This document shows positions 35,396 through 44,397 of a stretch of DNA of 64,000 nucleotides, piece after piece (the stretch's first letter is position 1; each line of letters starts with the position of its first letter). The translations under genes and the position numbers were made by a program. The DNA comes from an uncultured Psychroserpens sp. GTDB taxonomy: Bacteria > Bacteroidota > Bacteroidia > Flavobacteriales > Flavobacteriaceae. The DNA lies in the NCBI RefSeq assembly GCF_947503375.1, contig NZ_CANNDQ010000004.1, forward strand, positions 186,001 to 250,000, given 5' to 3'. The notes beneath the pieces were generated by a model. That model was given only the letters and a program-made list of their open reading frames with translations, made no database searches and was not told the DNA's origin.

Positions 35396-36778
35396 CTAGT
35401 TTTTATTTTGTTTTTTCCAAAGTGCTAACGTAAGTAGCATACTCAATGGATGTGCATAGTGGATAGGATCTACCTTTTTAAATTTTGTGTAAATATCTTC
35501 AACGATATCTTTAGATATAAATTCATTAAAAGCGTCTGAAAACAAATAGCTTCTAAGTTGCTTGTCATTCTCATCTCCAACAAACTGAAGTTCCCAATTG
35601 CGTTGTACATAGTGTTTCCCTCTTAATTCATTGAGCGTTCTTTTCATTTTATTAGAAATACGATAAGGCAAATTGTATGGAGGCTTATTGCGCTCATAGT
35701 TGTTGATGTTAAATGGTTTACGGGCTTGCCAAGTAATATTTGATAATGCCTTATCTTGTTTTATATGAGCGATTTGCAACTTCCTATCTGCCAAAAAAGC
35801 TTCGGGTACGTTACAGATAAATTCACACATTCTGTTGTCATAATATGGTAATGTTATTGGATTCGCTTTCTCAAAAACACTAAGGTTGGTGCTAGTCCAT
35901 CGATGTGCCCATTGTGATGTTTTAAATGCTCTTACCTTAGCACTTGCGTTATCTATTTTAATGCTAGATAAAGCTACTTCGATTCTACTTATTAGGTAAT
36001 CTTTAAAATTACCTTCAAGCTCCCAATACTGCCACAGAGTTTCACCGAGTTCGAACCCATACTTCTTCACCATTTTCTTAAAAAGCATAGGAATAATATC
36101 ATCATTAGTAGTACCTTCTGGAGTTCCTCTATCGAAAAACACATCTCCCCAATGCCCAAGAGAAAAAACACCCCGTATTTTTTCAAATTCACTTAAAACA
36201 GCCATCTGTCTTGGATGAGTAAATTCGGAATAACATTGATTGATTTCTGCTAATTCCTCTATAGTATCCCAAAGATAACCACGTTTAATTGTATAAGACG
36301 AAAAATTAAATCCGCATGCATTTGCTATTTTTTCGCTGATTTTATGCTCTTTAAATCCGTTTTGAAAACTATAGCTATAGGCTTCCACCTTATTATCTAA
36401 AGATTTGAAAATCATAGCCTGACTCCTGCTATCCAACCCTCCTGATAATGGTAAAATTACGTTATCATCTTTGACTTGAGATTTTACAATTGTTTTTAAA
36501 AGTGATGTGTATTTCTCTAAAACAGTATCAAAACTGATATATTCTGGATGGTATGACCATTTAAAATAAGATTCACTGTTAACTAAAAACCCATTATTAT
36601 CAATGGTGTGCTTTGATGCTGGTGCTAAACAAACCTGATCTTTCCAATACGTATCTGAGTCTAAAAAAAAACCAAGTGCTATGAACACACAAATAGCTTC
36701 TAAATTCTCCTGATGTGGCCCTTTGATTTTTGCGAAACGTGTACGACTAGGTAGTATGTCGGTTTCTATTATCGGCAT
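35396..36778 (-). CDS. Asparagine-synthase-like protein without glutaminase domain
   Basis: The PP-loop is LSGGLDSRS at residues 111-119, the ATP pyrophosphatase signature of asparagine synthases. Unlike a full AsnB, there is no Cys2 or class II amidotransferase domain: only about 105 residues of unlike sequence precede the PP-loop. The second ATP motif SGxGGDE is altered to SLGHWGDVFFD. The 460 residues are otherwise colinear with the synthase domain. It may form an amide or other adenylate-dependent bond with ammonia or another amine. A complete asnB lies immediately upstream. Confidence 0.85.
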   Translation of the reverse strand: MPIIETDILPSRTRFAKIKGPHQENLEAICVFIALGFFLDSDTYWKDQVCLAPASKHTIDNNGFLVNSESYFKWSYHPEYISFDTVLEKYTSLLKTIVKSQVKDDNVILPLSGGLDSRSQAMIFKSLDNKVEAYSYSFQNGFKEHKISEKIANACGFNFSSYTIKRGYLWDTIEELAEINQCYSEFTHPRQMAVLSEFEKIRGVFSLGHWGDVFFDRGTPEGTTNDDIIPMLFKKMVKKYGFELGETLWQYWELEGNFKDYLISRIEVALSSIKIDNASAKVRAFKTSQWAHRWTSTNLSVFEKANPITLPYYDNRMCEFICNVPEAFLADRKLQIAHIKQDKALSNITWQARKPFNINNYERNKPPYNLPYRISNKMKRTLNELRGKHYVQRNWELQFVGDENDKQLRSYLFSDAFNEFISKDIVEDIYTKFKKVDPIHYAHPLSMLLTLALWKKQNKN

Positions 36779-36812
36779 TGTTGGTTTAGGGTAGGTTAAT
36801 AGTTTATGCAGT

Positions 36813-36820
36813 TAAAGATA
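36813..36820 (-). promoter_or_regulatory. Weak internal promoter candidate before the second asparagine-synthase gene
   Basis: The minus-strand sequence TATCTTTA matches seven of eight TAnnTTTG positions, 35 bases before the start at 36778. A TTG lies only 15 bases upstream, which is shorter than usual. Confidence 0.25.
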
Positions 36821-36858
36821 ATAAAATCATTTAGGCAATATAGTTGTTCTTTGATAAA

Positions 36859-38700
36859 TTAGATGAGATTTTCTCCTAAATGAGTGTATGCCCATTTTTG
36901 CCATGCGTAAATATGCCATATTCCCCAAAAATGATGATGTTTATTATTGTAATAATCTTCAATAAAAGTTTTCATCTTAGCAACATCTATAATTTCTCTA
37001 CCATAAAACGGAAGTTTCAACGTGTAATGTAATACGTCTTCCTTTAGATCATTATGCAGCCAATTATGAATTGGAACAGCAAATCCCATTTTCTTTTTAT
37101 TGAGTAACTCTTCAGGTATTTCTTTTGCCAGTAACGTTTTTAATTTTCGCTTTAGATCATTTTTATCTTTAAGTATTATTTGTTCAGAAGACCAAGCTTT
37201 TTCAATAACTTCCCTGTCTAAAAAGGGAACTCGTACTTCTAGACTATTCATCATGCTTGCGCGATCTACTTTTATTAAAACCCGTTGCATATGCGCGTAA
37301 AACTCATTCCAACGTAATTGCAATAAAAGTGATTTTTTTGATCCTTTTTTGAAATTATATAACGTCTGAGCTTCCTTAGTCATTGATACATTTGGAAACA
37401 TTACATGAAGCTCTTGCTTAGGTATTTGTATATGCTTATACATGATAAACTCGCTTAAACTTTCATAAAATGGCGCCCAAGTGTTTGTTATGCCTAATTT
37501 GTTAGTGATTCGAATCAATATTTTACGCACTGGTAATGGCAAGGAAAACCATTTTGCTTTTTTCAAAACGTCTAACATTCTTGGGTAACCGAAAAATAAT
37601 TCGTCTCCTCCATCACCAGAAAGCATTACAGTATATCTCTTTTTTGATTCTCTAGAAATCACATAGGTTGGAATACTTGAAAAATCACCAAAAGGTTCTG
37701 AAAATGCCTGAAAGTGAGAGTTAATACTAGCAATGAGATCGGTACCTTCAACACTATGAATATGCTGTTTTAAATTAAGATGATTTGCATACAATTTGGC
37801 TATTTCACTTTCATTGAGTGTTTCATCATTAACCTTAATGGTAAAGGCTTCAATGTCATGCTTCTGTTTTTTTGCGTAGGCCGATATGAGTGGGCTATCT
37901 ATTCCGCCACTCAAAAAAGTAGCTATTGGCACATCGCTAGCAAGTTGTTTTCTAACGGTTGTTTGCAATGTTTGCTCGAGTGTTTCATTAGATCTACTTC
38001 CCTCTTGAATTGTATGCCTATTAAATTGGCAAATCACTTTATTAGTAATTGTTCCTTTTCGGTTTATAATAGAAATTGTGCCTGGTTCTAGCTGAAAAAT
38101 ACTATCATAGATGGTATTTGGTGCTTGCATGTAACCAAATGCAAAATATTCTTTCATCACTTCTGGTCTAAGTGATCGATTATTTTGATGCCATGGATGT
38201 TTAAATATTTGATCAAATTGTGATGCTGAAACTATTCCGTTTGGAGAAACTCCGAAGAAATGTGGCTTTATACCAGCGAAATCTCTCGCTAGAATAAAGA
38301 GCTCCTCTTGTTTATCTACAACTGCAATAGCGAACATGCCGTTTAACACTTTTATCGTTGCTTCTATTCCTAACTGATCTAATAAGTGACAAATAACTTC
38401 AGTATCTGATGTAGAAGAAAGGTTTGTTAAGTTGTGTTCTTTTATAAGGTCTTCATAGTTATAAACTTCTCCATTGAAAACCATATGATAGCGTTTACTA
38501 GGACTTTCTTTAGGCTGATTGCCTGCACTAGAGATATCTAAAATAGATAAGCGGTTAAAACCCAATTGATAGGTATCTGTTCTTGATACTTCTGTGGCAT
38601 CGGGACCTCTATGTTTAGATAAACTTAAAAGCTCTGTAAAAATTGCGTCATCAGACGTTATAAAGTTATCAAAACAAAATTCAGCTAGAAATCCACACAT
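36859..38700 (-). CDS. Asparagine synthase (glutamine-hydrolysing) family protein
   Basis: This 613-residue protein starts MCGFLAEF, giving the nucleophile Cys2 of the class II glutaminase domain, with R50, the FNGEVYNY site (75-82) and D99 in the expected places. The synthase domain has SGGIDS (264-269) and SGDGGDELFFGYPR. It resembles exopolysaccharide-locus AsnB homologues that amidate uronic acids (WbpS type) as much as the metabolic enzyme, so asnB in the biosynthetic sense is not proven. An 80-base gap follows and then the glutaminase-less homologue. Confidence 0.9.
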   Translation of the reverse strand: MCGFLAEFCFDNFITSDDAIFTELLSLSKHRGPDATEVSRTDTYQLGFNRLSILDISSAGNQPKESPSKRYHMVFNGEVYNYEDLIKEHNLTNLSSTSDTEVICHLLDQLGIEATIKVLNGMFAIAVVDKQEELFILARDFAGIKPHFFGVSPNGIVSASQFDQIFKHPWHQNNRSLRPEVMKEYFAFGYMQAPNTIYDSIFQLEPGTISIINRKGTITNKVICQFNRHTIQEGSRSNETLEQTLQTTVRKQLASDVPIATFLSGGIDSPLISAYAKKQKHDIEAFTIKVNDETLNESEIAKLYANHLNLKQHIHSVEGTDLIASINSHFQAFSEPFGDFSSIPTYVISRESKKRYTVMLSGDGGDELFFGYPRMLDVLKKAKWFSLPLPVRKILIRITNKLGITNTWAPFYESLSEFIMYKHIQIPKQELHVMFPNVSMTKEAQTLYNFKKGSKKSLLLQLRWNEFYAHMQRVLIKVDRASMMNSLEVRVPFLDREVIEKAWSSEQIILKDKNDLKRKLKTLLAKEIPEELLNKKKMGFAVPIHNWLHNDLKEDVLHYTLKLPFYGREIIDVAKMKTFIEDYYNNKHHHFWGIWHIYAWQKWAYTHLGENLI

Positions 38701-38703
38701 ATT

Positions 38704-39453
38704 TTATTTTTTTTCAAAAATTGCCATTATAGAGGAAGAAAAATATTTAGATGGATACTTATTTACCCATTTATTTCCCCATTTTTTAAACACTAGCCGA
38801 TGTGCCTTATGCAATATTTTCTGAAATAGATTTAATTGTTGATGCACTCCTAATGGAAAATTTCCAAAGTAATTTAAGTATTTCACAGATAAGTCATTTC
38901 TATCGGCAAAAGACTGAAAGACCTCTAACTTCATACACTTGAGGTTATGTATTTTCATATTATTATAATCAAGTAAATACTTGTATATTCTAATATAACC
39001 TCTCATGTTAGGTATCATTACAAGTAGTTTAGAAGCGTCTTTCATATACGATAAATGTAAGTCTAATATCTCATCGAAATTTTCAAAATGCTCTATAAAT
39101 CCGTTAGACATTACATAATCATATTTAATAGGTGTTTGAAATGTTGTAAAATCTTCTTGAAGAATTGAATAGTTATTTACATTCATAACCTTGAATGTGT
39201 TTTCAATCTGAGATGTGTCAGAATTATAATCTAAGCAGGTTGGTTGAAGTTGGTATTTTTGTGATAAATAGGCTAAATACCTTCCAGGAAAGCCTCCAAT
39301 TTCTATAATAGTCTTGGTAGCATTTGGCGCTGAGATGAACTGCTCCCAAAACGTATCGTAATAAGAACACACCGTTACAATGTGTTTTACATCAGCATGA
39401 TTACGACTGTAATAGTCTTCCCAATATTGTCGAGTAGTTAGCTTCTCTTTCAC
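38704..39453 (-). CDS. Class I SAM-dependent methyltransferase
   Basis: The 249-residue protein has motif I TIIEIGGFPGRYLAYL (about residues 46-61), DYVMSNGFIEHFENFDEIL and ASKLLVMIPNMRGYIRIYKYLL, the typical class I pattern. It starts with GTG (MKEKLTTRQYW). It is followed by AsnB with a three-base gap. The substrate is probably a sugar of the polymer or a capping residue, but that is an inference. Confidence 0.86.
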   Translation of the reverse strand: MKEKLTTRQYWEDYYSRNHADVKHIVTVCSYYDTFWEQFISAPNATKTIIEIGGFPGRYLAYLSQKYQLQPTCLDYNSDTSQIENTFKVMNVNNYSILQEDFTTFQTPIKYDYVMSNGFIEHFENFDEILDLHLSYMKDASKLLVMIPNMRGYIRIYKYLLDYNNMKIHNLKCMKLEVFQSFADRNDLSVKYLNYFGNFPLGVHQQLNLFQKILHKAHRLVFKKWGNKWVNKYPSKYFSSSIMAIFEKK

Positions 39454-39506
39454 AAAAGTCTATTCTGTATTATGTTTTATAATTTCAATTAAAACTATGC
39501 AAATGA

Positions 39507-40406
39507 TTAATATTTTAAAAATAAGTAAATTAATCTACCAAACTCTTTTGGGCTATAGACAAGTACATCAAAAACAAAGCGAAGTTTACATTTTAAACCT
39601 GGGCAATGGTTGGTTAGTATTTGATTGATCCGTTGCCATTCAATTTTGTTTATTGTATACTGTTGTTTTTTAGTAAATCTAGAACTTCCCCAAGCTAAAG
39701 TTGCTTTGTTTAATTTTCTATATCTAATATATTGTTCAAGAGGTTGTGTGGTAACAATTTTAGAGGTATTATCGTCGTGGAGTCTGACACATGCCAAGAC
39801 CTCTTTCATTCCATAAAAAGGATAATAGTAAGCTATTCGTCTCCAATATTCCCAATCTTCAAATATGGTAAAATTGGTATTAAATTCACCTACCTTATCA
39901 ATGACCTCTTTTTTGATCATTGGTGTAATTGCTGATGTTCTGTTTTTAAATATTAAGTTTTCAAAAACATAACCATGATTTCCTTTATGTGTTATTATAC
40001 GGCCTGTACGTTTTCCATCAGTATTCACATATTCAAAATTACCAGTAACCAGACCTACTTCAGGATGCTTTTTAAATATCTCAATTTGCTTTTCAAGCTT
40101 ATCCTTTAACCAAAAATCATCATCATCACAGAAAGCAACAAATTCGCCCTTACACTTTGATAGACCAAAATTTCTGGAGCCATTCACTCCTTTCGGAACA
40201 TGTGATGGACGTTTATGGTATTGAACCCTTGAGTCTTTACCGCAATAAGCTTCCATTACTTCTGTTGTTGCTTGATCATCAGTATCATTAACAACAATAC
40301 ACTCCCAATTTGTGTAGCTTTGTGCGATAATACTATCTAAGGCAATTCCTATAAAATGCGGACGATTGTAGGTGGGTATAATTATAGAAACTAATGGTGC
40401 TGACAT
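39507..40406 (-). CDS. Glycosyltransferase, GT2 family
   Basis: The 299-residue protein has PLVSIIIPTYNRPHFIGIAL, ECIVVNDTDDQ, SRNFGLSKCKGEFVAFCDDDDFW (metal-binding Asp run), and NFTIFEDWEYWRRIAYY (the catalytic acidic region). It resembles the GT2 at 41427. A perfect -7 element (40439-40446) is 33 bases upstream, so it may have its own start of transcription. Confidence 0.93.
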   Translation of the reverse strand: MSAPLVSIIIPTYNRPHFIGIALDSIIAQSYTNWECIVVNDTDDQATTEVMEAYCGKDSRVQYHKRPSHVPKGVNGSRNFGLSKCKGEFVAFCDDDDFWLKDKLEKQIEIFKKHPEVGLVTGNFEYVNTDGKRTGRIITHKGNHGYVFENLIFKNRTSAITPMIKKEVIDKVGEFNTNFTIFEDWEYWRRIAYYYPFYGMKEVLACVRLHDDNTSKIVTTQPLEQYIRYRKLNKATLAWGSSRFTKKQQYTINKIEWQRINQILTNHCPGLKCKLRFVFDVLVYSPKEFGRLIYLFLKY

Positions 40407-40438
40407 CTAACGCGTACTTAATGAAAGATCTTTAAAGA

Positions 40439-40446
40439 CAAAAGTA
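40439..40446 (-). promoter_or_regulatory. Internal promoter candidate in the glycosyltransferase run
   Basis: The minus-strand sequence is TACTTTTG, a perfect TAnnTTTG match in the short gap before the GT2 gene at 39507-40406. No clear -33 TTG is seen, and chance matches in AT-rich DNA are likely. Confidence 0.3.
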
Positions 40447-40450
40447 TCAT

Positions 40451-41437
40451 TTATTTTCTGTTGCGAGCCCATGATGTGATAAAATCATAATGTTTGATAC
40501 GTTCACGATGTGAGACTATGATGAGTTTGATTTGTCTAAAATAATTCTTAGCAATTTCCTTTTCATTATAGTTGCCAAAAATGCGTTTATAACTGTGTTT
40601 GAAAAAATTCTTTTTTAGCTTAGATCTTAGTAATTTATTTTGATCTGGTCTTATCCCTTTAAGAACACATCTATACGTGTGAATAACAAAATTAGAATAT
40701 GCCATTGCTGACCTAAGCCTAGATAAGTAATTGAGATTCAATCGGTTTTTGGTCATGTAGTGTTTAAATAACAAACGATCGTCATACCAAATTTTATAAC
40801 CTAATAATTGTAAGGCATAACAGTATTCTGTATCACCTCCAGAACTCAACGCATTACCTTTTCTACAGCTTAGTATATGTTCAAAACCTACTGCTTTTAA
40901 CTCTAACCAGTGTGATTTTCTAATGACCATACCAGCACCATAAAGATAGCCTAAACTTTGTGTTACATCTCCATTAACTTCAGATTGCTCTCCTACAGCA
41001 TAGTAAAACGCAAATCGGTCAAACCACTCTGGAGGATTACTCTCAAAAGCGGCTTCGCTACTACCTCCCAACGCACCAATACTTAAATTTGATTGCATTA
41101 TATCATAACTCAATTGAACGTAATTAGGATTTAGCCAATTATCATCATCACATACTAAGATATATTCATAAACTGCGTGCTCATAAGCCATATCTTGTGC
41201 GTACGATTTTCCAGGAATTGCCTGTTCTAAAGACTTATAACTAATCGCTTTACTTCCGTTGATCTCCCACCATTGATCTGCGAAGTGTTTAGTCCCGTCT
41301 GTTGATGCATTATCTACGAGAATTAGTTCACATGGTATACTTAGCTCTTGAGCTGCAATATACTTGAGTGTTTGCTCAAGCAACTTTATACCGTTATAGG
41401 TACACAATGCTATGGTTACACCTGGTTTAATTTCCAT
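40451..41437 (-). CDS. Glycosyltransferase, GT2 family
   Basis: The 328-residue protein has GVTIALCTYNGIKLLEQTL, ELILVDNASTDGTKHFA, YILVCDDDNWLNPNYVQL and GGDTEYCYALQLLGYKIWYD. It looks like the WbbL/WcaA-type inverting enzymes with a long acceptor region. It overlaps the upstream GT2 by 11 bases. Confidence 0.93.
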   Translation of the reverse strand: MEIKPGVTIALCTYNGIKLLEQTLKYIAAQELSIPCELILVDNASTDGTKHFADQWWEINGSKAISYKSLEQAIPGKSYAQDMAYEHAVYEYILVCDDDNWLNPNYVQLSYDIMQSNLSIGALGGSSEAAFESNPPEWFDRFAFYYAVGEQSEVNGDVTQSLGYLYGAGMVIRKSHWLELKAVGFEHILSCRKGNALSSGGDTEYCYALQLLGYKIWYDDRLLFKHYMTKNRLNLNYLSRLRSAMAYSNFVIHTYRCVLKGIRPDQNKLLRSKLKKNFFKHSYKRIFGNYNEKEIAKNYFRQIKLIIVSHRERIKHYDFITSWARNRK

Positions 41438-42497
41438 TTTTATAATTAAAGCTTTCTTTTAAATGTGATGAAGGTATTTGTAATTCTTTAGTAATCTTAT
41501 CTAACGTTTTATGAAGCACATACTTCTTTATTTTAGTACTCCTTCCTAATAGAATGATTAGATATAGTTTAAGGAATTTGAGCCTACTTCTGCTAAAAAA
41601 CAAATCATTTTTAATTATCATTTTTAAGGGATAGAACTTTTTTCCATTTAAAACTGGATACTCAATTAATTTCCTGTATATCAATCTCTCAAAAGCCAAA
41701 GCGATAGCTTGATTCTCGTTTTTAAAACGCATAGTTCTGGCAATAGATCGTATTGCTAATTCAATAGATTTTAAGTACGTATCACTTTTATACGCGCTAG
41801 CAATTCCATCTTTGGTCATATGCCTATAGTAATTATCTGGTTGAGATGTATCGCATTTTATTTGAGGCTGGTTTAGTATCGCTCTACTGTGCATTTCCCA
41901 ATCTTGCCAAGCGTTTAAGTCTTCATTCCAATTACCACAAGATTGGAAAAATGCTTTTGACCAAGTAACACCATTAGTTTGCCAAGGCATATCTATATTA
42001 AAAAAACGAATTAATAATTCTTCATTTGTACTTTCAGGGTCTATTGTATTCCATAATAAATCAGAATCACCAATACAATCAAAAAAAACTGCAGATAGAT
42101 TAATGAGCATATCTACATCATTATCTAAAAGATTCACTCTGTCTTGAATTGTGTTAGGTAACAATAAATCATCTGAATCTAAGAAAATAATATACTTACC
42201 ATTACTTAATTCAAACCCATAGTTACGTGCAGCATTACCACCCTTTACTCTATTAGTTGGTCTTTGATAGTAAGTTACTCGAGGGTCTTTTCTTATATAT
42301 TGATTTACAAGATTACCAGTATGATCTGTACTACCATCATCAATGACAATACATTCCCAATTCTTATAAGTTTGCTGAACTACAGAATCTAAAGTTGCGC
42401 CTATATATTGTTCTCGATTATAGGTAGGGATAATGATTGAAACTAATGGTGAATTTGCCAAATTATTATAAAGCGTTATTTCACCACGAATATACAA
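41427..42497 (-). CDS. Glycosyltransferase, GT2 family
   Basis: The GT2 domain starts at about residue 18 (LVSIIIPTYNREQYIGATL), followed by ECIVIDDGSTDHTG, AARNYGFELSNGKYIIFLDSDD and WQDWEMHSRAI. The listed start is a TTG codon at 42497; a second TTG at 42461 (MANSPLVS) would give a shorter, more family-like N-terminus. The C-terminus is basic. It overlaps the following gene by 11 bases. Confidence 0.9.
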   Translation of the reverse strand: MYIRGEITLYNNLANSPLVSIIIPTYNREQYIGATLDSVVQQTYKNWECIVIDDGSTDHTGNLVNQYIRKDPRVTYYQRPTNRVKGGNAARNYGFELSNGKYIIFLDSDDLLLPNTIQDRVNLLDNDVDMLINLSAVFFDCIGDSDLLWNTIDPESTNEELLIRFFNIDMPWQTNGVTWSKAFFQSCGNWNEDLNAWQDWEMHSRAILNQPQIKCDTSQPDNYYRHMTKDGIASAYKSDTYLKSIELAIRSIARTMRFKNENQAIALAFERLIYRKLIEYPVLNGKKFYPLKMIIKNDLFFSRSRLKFLKLYLIILLGRSTKIKKYVLHKTLDKITKELQIPSSHLKESFNYKNGN

Positions 42498-42505
42498 ATA
42501 AGCAC

Positions 42506-43612
42506 TTACTCGGCATTTGATACTTTAGATAAAATAGCATATAACTGATCTATATGACGCTGTATATTGAAATATTTCAAGATGTGCGCTTTAGCCTTTC
42601 TTCCCATTTCTTTTGCTAAATCAACATCATCTATAACCATAAGCATGTGTTTTGACATGGTATCTACATCATGCTCTTCGCACAATAAACCCGTATCGCC
42701 GTGTATGATGACATCTGGTATTCCAGCGTGTATTGTTGCAACTACAGGTAAACCAGCCACACTAGCTTCTAATATTGCTAACGGAGTACCTTCCATATCG
42801 CCAGAAATAGCTGTAATTGAGTGTTGCACATAAGCTAATGAATCTGATAGTAATTCTCTATAATCCTTTGGAGAAATAACCCCTAAAAACTGAATATTTT
42901 TATCAAGATTAAAATGTTTTACTAAGTTTTTGCAGGTATTTAATAAATCACCTTCTCCAGCAAAAATGAGCTTAGCATCTGAATGCCTTTCAATTACCTT
43001 CTTGAAAGCTAGAATGGTATAATATGGTGCTTTTTTATCTGTAAAACGACCAACTGAAACGAATTGTTTCTTATCGAATGAAGGCGTAATACTTTCAAAT
43101 TCTGGTTGTGGCCCATAAACATTATATACTACTTTTTCTTTCGGACAACCCATATCATAAAGCATCTTCTCCATTACCCTTGAAACCACAATCACTTTTG
43201 AAGCCAAATGAAACACTTCTTTGTAATAGTTTGTATTTTCAACTACAGAAGTCATACTCGCATCATAACCATGAAAGTGAACTACGACAGGAATATCTAA
43301 CTGTTTTAATATTGGTAGTAAATGATGTGCATGTGTTCCATACTCAATCAATAATACATCTATTTGATTCTTATAAATTGAAGATAAGATACGTTGTTCA
43401 GCTAACCAAGAATTGGATTTTCTGAATAGGTATTTCTTAATTCTAAAGAGTTTTTGTTCAGGTCTTGAGATTAGTTGATCCTTACCTTCTAATTGCAATC
43501 TATGTTTTGATCCAAAATAATAAAAAATTCGACCATTCAAATACGTCTTATGCGCTTGAATAAACGTTTCTGAATAAGGGTTTCTATTAGGTGAAAAGAT
43601 TGCAATATTCAT
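42506..43612 (-). CDS. Glycosyltransferase, GT4 family
   Basis: The 368-residue protein has the GT4 set FVSVGRFTDKKAPYYTIL, LIFAGEGDLLNTC and SGDMEGTPLAILEASVAGLP (E-x7-E). The N-terminus MNIAIFSPNRNPYSETFIQAH is typical of colanic-acid WcaL-like enzymes. It follows the GT2 at 43614 after one base. Confidence 0.93.
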   Translation of the reverse strand: MNIAIFSPNRNPYSETFIQAHKTYLNGRIFYYFGSKHRLQLEGKDQLISRPEQKLFRIKKYLFRKSNSWLAEQRILSSIYKNQIDVLLIEYGTHAHHLLPILKQLDIPVVVHFHGYDASMTSVVENTNYYKEVFHLASKVIVVSRVMEKMLYDMGCPKEKVVYNVYGPQPEFESITPSFDKKQFVSVGRFTDKKAPYYTILAFKKVIERHSDAKLIFAGEGDLLNTCKNLVKHFNLDKNIQFLGVISPKDYRELLSDSLAYVQHSITAISGDMEGTPLAILEASVAGLPVVATIHAGIPDVIIHGDTGLLCEEHDVDTMSKHMLMVIDDVDLAKEMGRKAKAHILKYFNIQRHIDQLYAILSKVSNAE

Positions 43613-43613
43613 G

Positions 43614-44384
43614 TTAGGACTTATTTAATATTTTTTTAATTAGTCTTGAAATACGTGTTTTATTTCTTTTATGAATTAATAACTTAATATAAACATACAA
43701 AAATCGCTGTGGTGTATAACGCAATGCAAATTTAAGCGCATGTGGCATTTGAACTGAAAACCCATCAACAATGATACTGGTCTTATTATTTCCATCAAAA
43801 ACGAAGCAACCTAAAAATGCATCAATTTTAATAGGTTTAAAAAAATAAAACGCATGTAATAAGAACCAATAATCCATAGTATAGTGCTCATTGACTGGAA
43901 AGTTGCCAATTCTTTCTTGAACTTTGCGCCTGTACATGTAACTTACTGGATTTAAAGGAAACCTCCCTTTAATAACTGATAAATCTTTCCATGAGACCGT
44001 AGCATTAGTACTTTCTTCTATTTGTCCGTGTCTATCTACATGCAAATTTCCAACAACTATATCGGCTTCTGGATGCGCTGTAAAATGATCTATTATAGTT
44101 TGAAATGCTTCTGGATAGAAATAGTCATCTGCATTGAGATATACTATAATTTCTCCAGTACTAATAGCAAATGCTTTGTTCATAGCATCAGACTGGCCGT
44201 TATCTGGTTCAGAGATCCATTTCAAATGACTGTAACCGTTAAGAATACTTAGAGTCTCATCTGTAGATTGCCCATCAACAATGATATGCTCCCAGTTACT
44301 ATAGCTTTGCGAAATCACACTTTCAATACTCTTTTTCAAGTATTGACCCGAATTATAACTAGGTGTTAAAACGCTTATTTTCAT
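43614..44384 (-). CDS. Glycosyltransferase, GT2 family (WcaA-like)
   Basis: The 256-residue protein opens MKISVLTPSYNSGQYLKKSI and has EHIIVDGQSTDETLSIL, SDAMNKAFAISTGEIIVYLNADDYFYPEAF, and YMYRRKV, the compact GT2 pattern of exopolysaccharide transferases (PGL/WcaA type). It starts 13 bases after the upstream GT4. Confidence 0.93.
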   Translation of the reverse strand: MKISVLTPSYNSGQYLKKSIESVISQSYSNWEHIIVDGQSTDETLSILNGYSHLKWISEPDNGQSDAMNKAFAISTGEIIVYLNADDYFYPEAFQTIIDHFTAHPEADIVVGNLHVDRHGQIEESTNATVSWKDLSVIKGRFPLNPVSYMYRRKVQERIGNFPVNEHYTMDYWFLLHAFYFFKPIKIDAFLGCFVFDGNNKTSIIVDGFSVQMPHALKFALRYTPQRFLYVYIKLLIHKRNKTRISRLIKKILNKS

Positions 44385-44397
44385 TTTTGATAAAAGT

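Noticed and set aside
37780..38091. A 103-residue plus-strand frame inside the asparagine-synthase gene
   Set aside because: It is a shadow of the strong minus-strand gene, with no promoter, start signal or recognisable domain.
36859..38700. Treating the full asparagine synthase as only a housekeeping asnB
   Set aside because: Its place inside a polysaccharide cluster beside a truncated homologue makes a sugar-amidation role at least as likely, so no gene symbol was given.
43108..43425. A 105-residue plus-strand frame inside the GT4 gene at 42506-43612
   Set aside because: Shadow of a gene with clear GT4 motifs; composition is not protein-like.
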